From contig JAFZPV010000007.1 of assembly GCA_017552535.1 (NCBI GenBank), positions 1 to 33,521 of the forward strand: a stretch of DNA of 33,521 nt, in the 5' to 3' direction. This stretch comes from Clostridia bacterium (lineage in GTDB: Bacteria; Bacillota; Clostridia; Christensenellales; Aristaeellaceae). Below the pieces are notes generated by a model. It saw nothing but the letters and a program-made list of their open reading frames with translations. It made no database searches and was not told the origin of the DNA. The first letter of the stretch is position 1; each line of letters opens with the position of its first letter. Position numbers and translations under genes: made by a program. Of this stretch, positions 8,396 through 16,572 are shown in pieces.

Positions 8396-9619
8396 ATGGA
8401 TCTCAAATATCTGTACGGTTCCGAAAAAGCCGCTTTGATGCAGCAGGCGCGCTTTGCGGTCATGCGGGAGCGCTTCGCTGAAAAGTTTTCCGGCGCGGAC
8501 GGCGCGGTGTTCGTATCCGCCCCCGGACGCACGGAGATCGCGGGCAACCACACCGACCACAATCACGGCTGCGTGCTGGCCGCCAGCGTGGACATGGATA
8601 CCGTGGCCCTGGCCAGGGCCAACGGCACCGATCAGGTGACGCTGTATTCGGACATGTACGCCGAGCCCTTCCGCGTGGACCTCAGGCAGCTCGAACCCGT
8701 GCCGGAGGAAAAGGAGACCACCCTGAGCCTCATCCGGGGCGTGGCGGCGGGGCTGAAGCAAAAGGGCTATGCCGTGGGCGGCTTCGACGCCTGGGTCACC
8801 AGCACCGTGCAGAGGGGCAGCGGACTGAGTTCTTCCGCGGCCTTCGAGGTGATGCTGGCCAAGATCTTCAGCGTGCTGTTCAATAACGATACCCTGCCCG
8901 CCCAGGAAAACGCGAAACTGAGCCAGTGGGCGGAGAACCGCTTCTTTATGAAGCCCTGCGGCCTGATGGACCAGATGGCGTCGGCTGTGGGCGGACTTGT
9001 ATATATCGACTTTGCGGGCGGTTCCGCCCAGGTGGAGGCCATCTCCTACGACTTCAGCCGCAGGGGACTGGGCGCCTGCGTGGTGAGTGCCGGCGGCGAC
9101 CACGGAGACCTGACCAACGAGTACGCGGCTATTCCCGCCGAGATGAAGGCCGCGGCGCATGTGCTGGGCGGCGAGACGCTCAGGGACGTGGAAAAGAGCA
9201 TCCCCTCTTCCGTTGCCCTGCTCAAGGGCAGGGTGCCGGACCGGGCGATCCTGCGGGCGCTGCACTTTGCGGACGAAAACGCCCGGGTGCGCCGCATGGC
9301 GGAGGCGCTCAGAAATGACGACATCGACGCCTTCCTGCAGGGTGTGATCGCCTCGGGCGAGAGCAGCTGGAAGCTGCTGCAGAACCTGTACGTGCCTTCC
9401 GGAAGCAACCAGGAAATGCCCCTGGCGCTGGAGATGAGCCGGCGCTACCTGGAAGGCAGGGGCGCGTGGCGCATCCACGGCGGCGGCTTTGCCGGAACGA
9501 TCCTGGCTTTCGTGCCCCTGGACGACATGGCCGGGTATACGAAGTACATGGAAGACGTGTTCGGCCCGGGCTCGGTAAAGCCCCTGTTCATCAGGCCGGA
9601 AGGCGCGGTCAAGCTGTGA
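8396..9619 (+). CDS. galK: Galactokinase (GHMP family)
   Basis: A 407-residue galactokinase, which phosphorylates galactose at C1 in the Leloir pathway. The galactokinase signature reads PGRTEIAGNHTDHNHG (residues 43-58), the clostridial variant of the usual GRVNLIGEHTDY. GSGLSSSAAFE (139-149) is the GHMP phosphate loop, and a GGGFAGT motif closes the C-terminal domain. The start is set by GCAGGAGAG upstream; a 17-codon in-frame extension would overlap the preceding gene and lacks a better site. No galT, galE or galactose transporter is nearby. Its stop overlaps the tsaE start. A related sugar kinase specificity cannot be excluded. Confidence 0.85.
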   Translation: MDLKYLYGSEKAALMQQARFAVMRERFAEKFSGADGAVFVSAPGRTEIAGNHTDHNHGCVLAASVDMDTVALARANGTDQVTLYSDMYAEPFRVDLRQLEPVPEEKETTLSLIRGVAAGLKQKGYAVGGFDAWVTSTVQRGSGLSSSAAFEVMLAKIFSVLFNNDTLPAQENAKLSQWAENRFFMKPCGLMDQMASAVGGLVYIDFAGGSAQVEAISYDFSRRGLGACVVSAGGDHGDLTNEYAAIPAEMKAAAHVLGGETLRDVEKSIPSSVALLKGRVPDRAILRALHFADENARVRRMAEALRNDDIDAFLQGVIASGESSWKLLQNLYVPSGSNQEMPLALEMSRRYLEGRGAWRIHGGGFAGTILAFVPLDDMAGYTKYMEDVFGPGSVKPLFIRPEGAVKL

Positions 9620-10104
9620 GGCTTTTGAGCCAAAGCGCGGAGGATACCGCAGCGATCGCCGCGATTCTGGGAAAGGAACTGGTCTCGGGGGATACGGTGC
9701 TTCTGTACGGGGACCTCGGCGCGGGCAAGAGCGTGTTCGCCCGGGGCTGTGCCGGCGGCCTCGGCGTTCACCAGACCATGGCGAGCCCCAGCTTTACCCT
9801 CATGCAGCCCTACCGGGGCGACAGGGAAGAGGTGTACCACTTCGACCTGTACCGGCTGAGCAGTCCGGACGAACTGTACTTTTCCGGACTGGAGGAGCAC
9901 ATCGGGGGAGAAGGTGTGGCTTTGATCGAGTGGCCCCAGATGGGGGACGTGGAGCCGGACAGGCGGGTGAGCGTGGTCATTTCGCGGGGACGGAACGAAC
10001 AGGAGCGCGTGATCGACCTGATGCTGCACGGCATGGAAGACCGGGCGGAAGCCATATACCGGGCGCTGAGCCCGTTTGAAACGGATACGGAGAAACAAGC
10101 GTGA
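9616..10104 (+). CDS. tsaE: tRNA t6A37 threonylcarbamoyl transfer ATPase TsaE
   Basis: A 162-residue TsaE, the ATPase that drives turnover of the TsaBD complex making N6-threonylcarbamoyladenosine at position 37 of ANN-decoding tRNAs. It shows the P-loop GDLGAGKS (residues 32-39), then ASPSFTLMQPY, YHFDLYRL and LIEWPQ, all family hallmarks. The chosen start is GTG at 9616, overlapping the galK stop (GTGA); a TTG three codons later is an alternative. The stop overlaps the tsaB start the same way. Confidence 0.93.
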   Translation: MRLLSQSAEDTAAIAAILGKELVSGDTVLLYGDLGAGKSVFARGCAGGLGVHQTMASPSFTLMQPYRGDREEVYHFDLYRLSSPDELYFSGLEEHIGGEGVALIEWPQMGDVEPDRRVSVVISRGRNEQERVIDLMLHGMEDRAEAIYRALSPFETDTEKQA

Positions 10105-10802
10105 CCATATTGGGTATAGACACCTCCTCCGCGGCCTGCTCCGCCGCCCTGTGCAGGGACGGAAAGCTGCTGGGAGAGACGGTGATGAATTCGGCCCTCA
10201 CCCATTCCCAGACCATCATGCCCGCCGTGGAGGCGCTTTTGGAAAAGGAGGGCCTTACGCCGAACGACGTGAACGTGTTCGCGGCGGTGGCGGGGCCCGG
10301 CTCCTTCACGGGCGTGCGCATCGGCGTGTGCGCCGTCAAGGCGCTGTGCCTGGCTGCGGGCAGGCCCTGCGCCCGGGTGGACGCGCTGGAAGCCATCGCG
10401 GAGGGTGCGGCGTACGAAGGCCTGATCAGCCCGATCCTGGACGCCCGGCGCGATCAGGTGTATACGGCGCTGTTCCGCCGCGAGGGCGGAAAGCTTTCCC
10501 GCGTCTGGGAGGACCGGGCGGAAAAGCTGGACGAGCTGCTCAACAGCCTTCCGGCGGATGAAACGGTATACTTTACCGGCGACGGCCTGAACACATATGA
10601 AGGCCGCATACGCGAGAAAATGGGCGAAAGGGCGCTTTCGGCGCCGATGCACCTGAGGGTGCTGCGGGCTTCCGCCGCCTGCCTGATCGCCATGACGCGG
10701 CCTGAAACGATCATGGACGGCTCGCGCCTGACGCCCGCCTACCTGCGCCTGCCGCAGGCGGAGCGCGAGCGCAACGAGCGCCTCGGCAAAAGCGCCCCAT
10801 GA
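10101..10802 (+). CDS. tsaB: tRNA t6A37 modification protein TsaB
   Basis: A 233-residue TsaB, the inactive ASKHA-fold partner that forms a dimer with TsaD in t6A synthesis. It opens MTILGIDTSSAACSAAL and contains the hallmark AVAGPGSFTGVRIGV. The start is GTG at 10101, overlapping the tsaE stop, with GGAG eight bases upstream. The stop overlaps rimI by four bases. TsaD, which usually follows in this cluster, is not in the window. Confidence 0.95.
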   Translation: MTILGIDTSSAACSAALCRDGKLLGETVMNSALTHSQTIMPAVEALLEKEGLTPNDVNVFAAVAGPGSFTGVRIGVCAVKALCLAAGRPCARVDALEAIAEGAAYEGLISPILDARRDQVYTALFRREGGKLSRVWEDRAEKLDELLNSLPADETVYFTGDGLNTYEGRIREKMGERALSAPMHLRVLRASAACLIAMTRPETIMDGSRLTPAYLRLPQAERERNERLGKSAP

Positions 10803-11284
10803 CGGATATTCACTATATCCTGGACGACCGGGACCTTGCGCGCATGATGGAGATCGAGCGGGCGAGCTTTCCCTCCCCCTGGCCGGAAGAGGACGTCAGG
10901 CAGGGCATACAAAGCAAAAACGCCCGCTGCCTCGGCATATTCGAAAACCGGACCCTGGCGGGATGGGGCATGGCGTTCGTGGGCCTGTGGGAAGCGCACC
11001 TGATGACCATCGCCGTGCATCCGGACAAAAGAAGGCAGGGCCTCGGCAGAAAGCTTCTGCGCGCCCTCATGCAGGCGGGCGCGGACGCGGGCGCCGCGTA
11101 TATGGAACTGGAATGCCGCGAGGGGAACCTGGCGGCGCAAAAGCTGTATGAAAGCGAAGGTTTCGTGCGCGCGGGCGTAAAGCGCGGCTACTATCAGGAC
11201 AGCGGCGAAGACGCCTGTGTATACGTGAACCAGGACCTCCCCGAAGGGAACGAGGAGAACGACCCGTATCTTGTACGGGAGTGA
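10799..11284 (+). CDS. rimI: Ribosomal protein S18 alanine N-acetyltransferase RimI
   Basis: A 161-residue GNAT enzyme matching RimI, which acetylates the N-terminal alanine of ribosomal protein S18. The ERASFPSPW segment, MTIAVHPDKRRQGLGRKLL (acetyl-CoA loop) and EGNLAAQKLYESEGF followed by GYY are characteristic. It is the last gene of the coupled run that begins at polA, overlapping tsaB by four bases. A hairpin-rich repeat element follows at once. Confidence 0.92.
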   Translation: MTDIHYILDDRDLARMMEIERASFPSPWPEEDVRQGIQSKNARCLGIFENRTLAGWGMAFVGLWEAHLMTIAVHPDKRRQGLGRKLLRALMQAGADAGAAYMELECREGNLAAQKLYESEGFVRAGVKRGYYQDSGEDACVYVNQDLPEGNEENDPYLVRE

Positions 11285-11285
11285 G

Positions 11286-11442
11286 AGTTAGGAGTTAGAA
11301 GTTAGGAGTTAGGAGTTGCGGTGGAAATGCCTTCGGCATTTCTATAGGTTTAAAGGGGCTGGTGCCCCGTAACCCTTTGATCAAAGAAAAGCGGTACGCT
11401 TTTCTACCAGAACTCCTGACTCCTGACTCCACACTCCATACT
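11286..11442. repeat. Nested inverted-repeat element with GTTAGGA tandem motif
   Basis: The outer arms 11286-11317 and 11411-11442 are inverted repeats agreeing at 25 of 32 positions; two of the differences are G-U compatible on the plus-strand RNA. The left arm is built of short GTTAGGA/GTTAGAA units. Between the arms lie three more hairpins: an 8-bp stem at 11324-11342 with a TTC loop, a 5-bp stem at 11355-11368, and a 9-bp stem at 11385-11405. No reading frame is convincing. It fills most of the gap between rimI and the hydrolase and probably ends the upstream transcript; it may belong to a dispersed family. Confidence 0.75.
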
Positions 11443-11489
11443 CTTCTTCTCCCCTCCTCTCCCAATTCTTACCAATAAAGGAGCAGCCG

Positions 11490-12257
11490 GTGGAATTTCA
11501 GCATAACGGTATCCGGATGTACTACGAAACGCAGGGAGCAGGCGCGCCCGTACTGCTTTTGCACGGCTGGGGCGGCTCTTCCCAGAGCTGGCTGCCCGTT
11601 CAGCGGGACCTGGCCGGCACGCGCCGCGTGATCAATCTGGACTTTCCGGGCTTTGGAAACAGCGCTGAGCCGGACGCGAACTGGTCGATGGACGAATACC
11701 GGGATATCGTGCTGGCACTTCTGGACGAGCTCCGGGTGGAAAGCACGGACCTGATCGCCCATTCCTTCGGCGGGCGCGTGGCCCTCATGATCAGCCAGAT
11801 GCAGCCGCACCGCATAAGGCGGCAGGTGCTCACGGGCTGCGCGGGGCTGATCCCCAAAAACGACGCGCCCCGGGGCGGCGCCGTGCACTCTCTGAGCCGC
11901 TTGTACGACAATCCCCTGAGCCGCAGGGTGCTGGGGGACAGGGCGGTGAACGGATTGCGGGATTTCATCCGCAGCCACGTGGGCAGCGCGGATTACAAAA
12001 ACGCCTCCCCGCGCATGCGCGAGGTGTTCAAAAACGTCATCGCGCAGGACCTGTCGTACTGCCTGGAGAGCGTGAAGGCGCCAACCCTGCTCATCTGGGG
12101 CGAAAACGACACCGCGACGCCCCTGTGGATGGGCCGCGAAATGGAAAAGCGCATTTCCGACGCCGCGCTGGTGCTGTTTGAAGGCTGCGGCCACTTTGCC
12201 TATCTGGAGCAGTACGGGCGCTTTATCGCCATCGTGAAGAAATTTTTGGAAGACTGA
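11490..12257 (+). CDS. Alpha/beta hydrolase
   Basis: A 255-residue alpha/beta-hydrolase-fold enzyme. The oxyanion segment is LLHGWGG (about residues 23-29). The nucleophile elbow is AHSFGGR with Ser92, the acid is Asp207 in GENDTATP, and the base is His235 in GCGHFAYLE, so the catalytic triad is complete. The substrate is not readable; the family includes esterases and C-C bond hydrolases. The start is GTG with AAAGGAG upstream. It lies 14 bases before the MurF gene on the same strand, so it is likely co-transcribed with the cell-wall genes. No signal peptide is seen. Confidence 0.85.
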   Translation: MEFQHNGIRMYYETQGAGAPVLLLHGWGGSSQSWLPVQRDLAGTRRVINLDFPGFGNSAEPDANWSMDEYRDIVLALLDELRVESTDLIAHSFGGRVALMISQMQPHRIRRQVLTGCAGLIPKNDAPRGGAVHSLSRLYDNPLSRRVLGDRAVNGLRDFIRSHVGSADYKNASPRMREVFKNVIAQDLSYCLESVKAPTLLIWGENDTATPLWMGREMEKRISDAALVLFEGCGHFAYLEQYGRFIAIVKKFLED

Positions 12258-12271
12258 CGGAGGAAGAGTGT

Positions 12272-13906
12272 ATGTGGGGATTGCTCATCGCTGAACTGGC
12301 GCTGGCATTCATCGCGATCCTGGGCGCGTCTGTGCACTATATGCATATGCTGCAGCTGGAAAGCTATCAGCTGGACGGTTATCTGCGCCACCTGAAGCGC
12401 TACAAAGAGGAATGGAAGGGCTGGACGCTCTATACGGGCGTCTTCGCGCTGCTGGCGGCGCTGGTGCTGCCTGTGATCATGACCATGTTCACGGGCGAGC
12501 GCACCAATTCCATGATCGCGGCGCACGTAGTGATCATGGCGGTCTACGCCGCTTTGGCGGGCTATTACATATACAAAGAGCTCAGAACGCCCAAAAAGAA
12601 GCCCCTGGTGTTCACCAAGCGCATGAAAAGGCTGTGCGCGGTGCACGCCGCCGCGGTGCTCTTTGCGCTTCTGATCGCGCTTTTGATCCTGGGCTATACG
12701 GACACCGAAAGGCGCCTGCACCTGATGCGCATCACGCCCCTGGCGCTGATCGCCGCCGCGCCCTGGCTGCCCCTGGCCAGCGGATATCTGGCTGCCCCCA
12801 TCGAAAACCGCATCAACAAGGGCTTTTTCGAGCAGGCGCGCCAGGCGCTTCAGGCGCGCCCGGACCTGATCAAGATCGGCATCACCGGCAGCTACGGAAA
12901 GACCGGCACCAAGTTCGCGCTGGCCTCCATACTCTCCGTAAAATACAACGTGTTCACCTCCGAATCCTCGGTCAACACGCCTATGGGCTTGAGCAAGCTG
13001 ATCAACACCCGCTTAAAACCCGAACACCAGGTGTTCATCGCCGAGATGGGCGCGCGCCACACGGGCGACATCAAGGAGCTCACGGTGCTGGTAAAGCCCA
13101 CCATCGGCCTGATCACCTCCATCGGCCCCCAGCATCTGGAGACCTTCGGCGACATCCGCACCGTGGCCGCCACCAAATTCGAGCTTCTGCAGGCACTGCC
13201 CAGGACCGGCACGGCCATCGTGGCTTCCGACGGGGCCTGGGCCAACAAGCTGTACGAAAAGGCCGCCTGCGAAAAACTGCTTACGGGCGTGGGCGAGGGC
13301 GAATTCGATATGAGCGCGGACGAGGTGGAAGTGGGCCCGTTCGGCTCCCGCTTCACCCTCAGCGACAAAACGGGCGAAAGCGTGCGCTGCGAAACGGCGC
13401 TGCTGGGCCGCCACAATATTTCGAACCTGGTTTTGGCCTGCGCCTGCGCGCGGAAGCTGGGCATGACCATGAGCGAGATCGCCGAGGGCGTAAAGCGCGT
13501 AAAGCCCGTGGAACACAGGCTGCAGCTGATCCCCGGCGAGCTCAACGTGATCGACGACGCCTTCAACTCCAATCCCGTGGGCGCGAAGGAAGCCCTGCGG
13601 GTGCTGCACGATTTCCCGGGCCGGCATCTGATCATCACCCCCGGCTTCGTGGAGATGGGCGAGGACGAAGACAAGTACAATTACGAGCTGGGGCGTGAGA
13701 TCGCCTCCGCCTGCGACGCGGCCATCCTCGTGGGTCCGCGCCACACCAAGCCGATTTTGCAGGGCCTGCTCAAGGAGGGCTTCGCGGACGCCAACATCCG
13801 CACCGTGAACAGCCTGAGCGAAGCCACCGCCATCATACGTCAGTTCGTGGGCGCGGGGGACACCGTGCTGTTTGAAAACGACCTGCCGGACAATTACGCA
13901 AAATAA
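12272..13906 (+). CDS. murF: MurF-type Mur ligase with N-terminal membrane domain
   Basis: A 544-residue Mur ligase resembling MurF, which adds D-Ala-D-Ala to UDP-MurNAc-tripeptide using ATP. The first 175 residues hold about five hydrophobic helices (near 3-24, 52-72, 82-101, 119-142, 151-172), absent from ordinary cytosolic MurF. The ligase part follows: P-loop GITGSYGKT (203-211), NTPMGLSKLIN, EMGARHTGDI, SIGPQHLETFG, then GRHNISN, EHRLQL and the MurF-like DDAFNSNP. GGAGG lies eight bases before the start. The D-Ala-D-Ala ligase gene follows directly, supplying the dipeptide substrate. Another Mur-family ligase role is possible but less likely. Confidence 0.82.
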   Translation: MWGLLIAELALAFIAILGASVHYMHMLQLESYQLDGYLRHLKRYKEEWKGWTLYTGVFALLAALVLPVIMTMFTGERTNSMIAAHVVIMAVYAALAGYYIYKELRTPKKKPLVFTKRMKRLCAVHAAAVLFALLIALLILGYTDTERRLHLMRITPLALIAAAPWLPLASGYLAAPIENRINKGFFEQARQALQARPDLIKIGITGSYGKTGTKFALASILSVKYNVFTSESSVNTPMGLSKLINTRLKPEHQVFIAEMGARHTGDIKELTVLVKPTIGLITSIGPQHLETFGDIRTVAATKFELLQALPRTGTAIVASDGAWANKLYEKAACEKLLTGVGEGEFDMSADEVEVGPFGSRFTLSDKTGESVRCETALLGRHNISNLVLACACARKLGMTMSEIAEGVKRVKPVEHRLQLIPGELNVIDDAFNSNPVGAKEALRVLHDFPGRHLIITPGFVEMGEDEDKYNYELGREIASACDAAILVGPRHTKPILQGLLKEGFADANIRTVNSLSEATAIIRQFVGAGDTVLFENDLPDNYAK

Positions 13907-13960
13907 CCCAAGTAACGCCGCGCGGAGGCTGATCCTGCGCGGAACGGAAAGGAAACGCAT

Positions 13961-15172
13961 ATGAAACTCAAGGTAGCCGTGATCTACGGAAGCCGCACCT
14001 GCGAACACGACGTGTCCATCATCTCCGCCATGCAGGCCGCTTCGAATCTGAACAAGGACGAATACGACATCGTATACGTGTACATCGACCGCAAGGGCGA
14101 CTGGTACAGCGGCTGGCGGCTGGGCGACATCAGCGTGTACCGCTCCTTCGACCCCTCCGTGGCCACCCGCGTGATCCCCATGGGCGAGAACGGCAAGCTG
14201 GTGCTCATGCAGCATCCCGCCGACAAGCTCCTGCCCGTAGGCCATTTGAGGCGCGTGGCGGAGGCGGACGTGGCGCTCACGGTGATGCACGGCATGAACG
14301 GCGAGGACGGCGCCCTGCAGGGCATGCTGGAGATGTGGCAGGTGCCCTACACCTCCTCCGGGATCCTCGGCAGCGCCCTGGGCATGGACAAGATCGCCAT
14401 GAAGCAGGTGTTCCGCGCCAACGGCCTGCCCGTGGCGGACGACGTGTGGGTGGACCGCAACAGCTGGAAAAACGCGCGCGAAGACACGCTGGACCGCATC
14501 GAGAAGGCGCTGGGCTATCCCGTGTACGTAAAGCCCGCGAACCTGGGCTCCTCCATCGGCATCAGCCGGGCGGAGGACCGCGCCCAGCTGGCAGACGCCA
14601 TGGACGTGGCCGCCGCCTACGACAGGCGCATCCTGATCGAAAAGGGCGTGGAAGACCTGATGGAGATCAACTGCGCCGTGCTGGGCTTTGACGGAAAGGC
14701 CGAAGCGAGCCTTACCGAGATGCCGGTAAAGTGGACGGAGTTTTTGAGCTTCGAGGACAAATACCTGCGGGGCGGCAAGGGCTCGAAGGGCGCGCCCTCC
14801 AAGGGCGCCGGTTCCAAGGGCGGCATGGCTTCCCTGAAGCGCAACATTCCCGCGCCCATCGGCGAAGAAAAGATAAGCAAAGTGGAAGAGATGGCCGTGG
14901 CCGCCTTCAACGCCCTGGACTGCAAGGGCGTGGCTCGCGTGGACTTTCTGTACGATCAGGCCAACGACGTGATCTACGTGGGCGAGATCAACACCATTCC
15001 CGGCTCCCTGAGCTATTACCTGTGGGAACAGAAGGGCATCTCCTTTTCCAAGCTTCTGGACAGGCTCATCGAGTACGCCTTCCAGGCCGCCGCTGAAAGG
15101 AACGCCAACGTGTTTTCCTACACCTCGCCGATCCTGAACGGCGCTTCCGGCGCAAAGGGCGGCAAACGCTAA
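13961..15172 (+). CDS. ddl: D-alanine-D-alanine ligase (ATP-grasp)
   Basis: A 403-residue D-Ala-D-Ala ligase. N-terminal GSRTCEHDVSIISA supplies the conserved Glu, KPANLGSSIGIS the Ser, and FEDKY the Tyr of the Glu-Ser-Tyr triad. MHGMNGEDGALQG and GEINTIPGSLSYYLW are further signatures. The retained Tyr in the omega loop argues for D-Ala rather than D-lactate as second substrate (inference). The omega loop is expanded by a low-complexity Gly/Lys/Ser stretch of about 20 residues near positions 270-290 (GGKGSKGAPSKGAGSKGG). AAAGGA precedes the start. It is 54 bases after murF. Confidence 0.9.
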   Translation: MKLKVAVIYGSRTCEHDVSIISAMQAASNLNKDEYDIVYVYIDRKGDWYSGWRLGDISVYRSFDPSVATRVIPMGENGKLVLMQHPADKLLPVGHLRRVAEADVALTVMHGMNGEDGALQGMLEMWQVPYTSSGILGSALGMDKIAMKQVFRANGLPVADDVWVDRNSWKNAREDTLDRIEKALGYPVYVKPANLGSSIGISRAEDRAQLADAMDVAAAYDRRILIEKGVEDLMEINCAVLGFDGKAEASLTEMPVKWTEFLSFEDKYLRGGKGSKGAPSKGAGSKGGMASLKRNIPAPIGEEKISKVEEMAVAAFNALDCKGVARVDFLYDQANDVIYVGEINTIPGSLSYYLWEQKGISFSKLLDRLIEYAFQAAAERNANVFSYTSPILNGASGAKGGKR

Positions 15173-15224
15173 GAACAGGCGCCCCTTGCGGGCAAAAGAC
15201 ATACAGCGCCGGGAGGGCACGCAT

Positions 15225-16568
15225 ATGAAACGCGTCATTTCCGAGCTTAAGCCGCTTTTGGCGGATATCTACTCTCCCCGGGACGAACACTCCCGGGGAC
15301 GGCTGATATCGCTTTTCAGCAGCCTGATCACTTCCTTCTACAACGTTTTTATCACGGGTATATTCTACACGGGCTTTCTGTCCATGTACGGCATCAGCAT
15401 CACGGGCGTGGGCATCGTGTCGTTCATTCCGTACATCGGCGGCTGCTTCGCGCTGTTCAGCCCGTTCGTGCTCAGGCGCTTCAAAAAGCGCAAGACCGTG
15501 ATGCTGGCCAGCAAGATCACGTTCTACGCGCTCTACATCGTGGCCACCACCCTGATGCCCCAGTTCGTCACGTCCGCCCGCGGGCGGCTCACCTGGCTGA
15601 TCGCCATCCTGTTTGTGGCCTACGCGCAGTACGCGCTGTTCAGCCCGGGCATCACCGTGTGGTTTTACAATTTTTACCCCAAGGACAACGAGCGCCGCAC
15701 GCGCTATATCTATTTAAACCAGATGTTCTCCTCCATTATGTCCAGCGCGGTGCTCCTGATCAGCGGCATCGTGACGGACGCCGTGGCGGCGTCCAGCCGG
15801 GCGGGGGAGCTGATCCTCGTTTTCCGCTACGCGGCGTTCGCGCTGGTGCTCATCGACGTATCCGCCCAGTGGCGGGCAAAGGAATATCCCTACGAAGAAA
15901 AGGCCAGGCTGCGCCTGGCGGACATTTTCACGATCCCCCTCAAAAACCGCAAGTTCATGATGTGCATGGTGCTCATGTTCTTCTGGAACTTCATCTGCAC
16001 CCTGAACAACGGCACCTGGAGCTATCACCTGCTCAACCACATGCAGTACAGCTACACGCTGATCAACCTGATGAGCGTGATGTACACGGTGATTCTGGCC
16101 TGCTCTTCCAAGATGTGGCGAAAGCTGCTGCGCCGCTACTCCTGGGTAAAGACCTTCGGCATATGCAACCTCCTGTTCATTCCCACGGAGCTTATCTACT
16201 TCGCAATGAGCCGCCGCACCGCCATGCTGTACGTGCCCCTGAGCCTGTGGCAGAACATCCTGAACGCCGGCTTCAATCTGAGCTACGCCAACATCCTGTA
16301 CATGAACCTGCCGGACGAGGACTCCACGGCCTACATCGCGTTTTATTCCGTGGGCGCGAACCTGTGCGCCTTCATCGGCATGATCACGGGCACCTGGATT
16401 GTGTCCCTGCACGCGGATACGCCCTTCCTGTTCCTGGGCTTTGAGATCTACATGGTGCAGGTCACCTGCCTTCTGCGCGCGGTGTTCATGACGGTCATGG
16501 GCCTGATGTGCTTCTTCGGCTGGCGCGCGTTCACCAGCCGGCAGGAGATCGAACTGGTGGAAGGATAG
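15225..16568 (+). CDS. MFS-like multi-spanning membrane transporter
   Basis: A 447-residue integral membrane protein with about 12 hydrophobic helices, best read as a major-facilitator-type carrier. The basic loop VLRRFKKRKTVMLASK after the second or third helix resembles the MFS loop 2-3 motif, though the strict GxxxDRxGRR form is absent. The chosen start at 15225 has GGGAGG eight bases upstream; 13 extra in-frame codons lack a site. It is 52 bases downstream of ddl and four bases before the next gene, so it belongs to the cell-wall operon. Substrate unknown. Confidence 0.7.
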   Translation: MKRVISELKPLLADIYSPRDEHSRGRLISLFSSLITSFYNVFITGIFYTGFLSMYGISITGVGIVSFIPYIGGCFALFSPFVLRRFKKRKTVMLASKITFYALYIVATTLMPQFVTSARGRLTWLIAILFVAYAQYALFSPGITVWFYNFYPKDNERRTRYIYLNQMFSSIMSSAVLLISGIVTDAVAASSRAGELILVFRYAAFALVLIDVSAQWRAKEYPYEEKARLRLADIFTIPLKNRKFMMCMVLMFFWNFICTLNNGTWSYHLLNHMQYSYTLINLMSVMYTVILACSSKMWRKLLRRYSWVKTFGICNLLFIPTELIYFAMSRRTAMLYVPLSLWQNILNAGFNLSYANILYMNLPDEDSTAYIAFYSVGANLCAFIGMITGTWIVSLHADTPFLFLGFEIYMVQVTCLLRAVFMTVMGLMCFFGWRAFTSRQEIELVEG

Positions 16569-16572
16569 GCGT

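Noticed and set aside
14758-14835. Possible frameshift or misassembly in ddl because of repetitive GGC/AAG codons
   Set aside because: The frame stays open and family sequence resumes on the far side, so it reads as a true loop insert.
13013-15238. 741-codon minus-strand frame opposite murF and ddl
   Set aside because: It is antisense to two clearly conserved enzymes and its translation is a His/Gly/Ala-rich shadow of GC-rich codons, with no recognisable motif.
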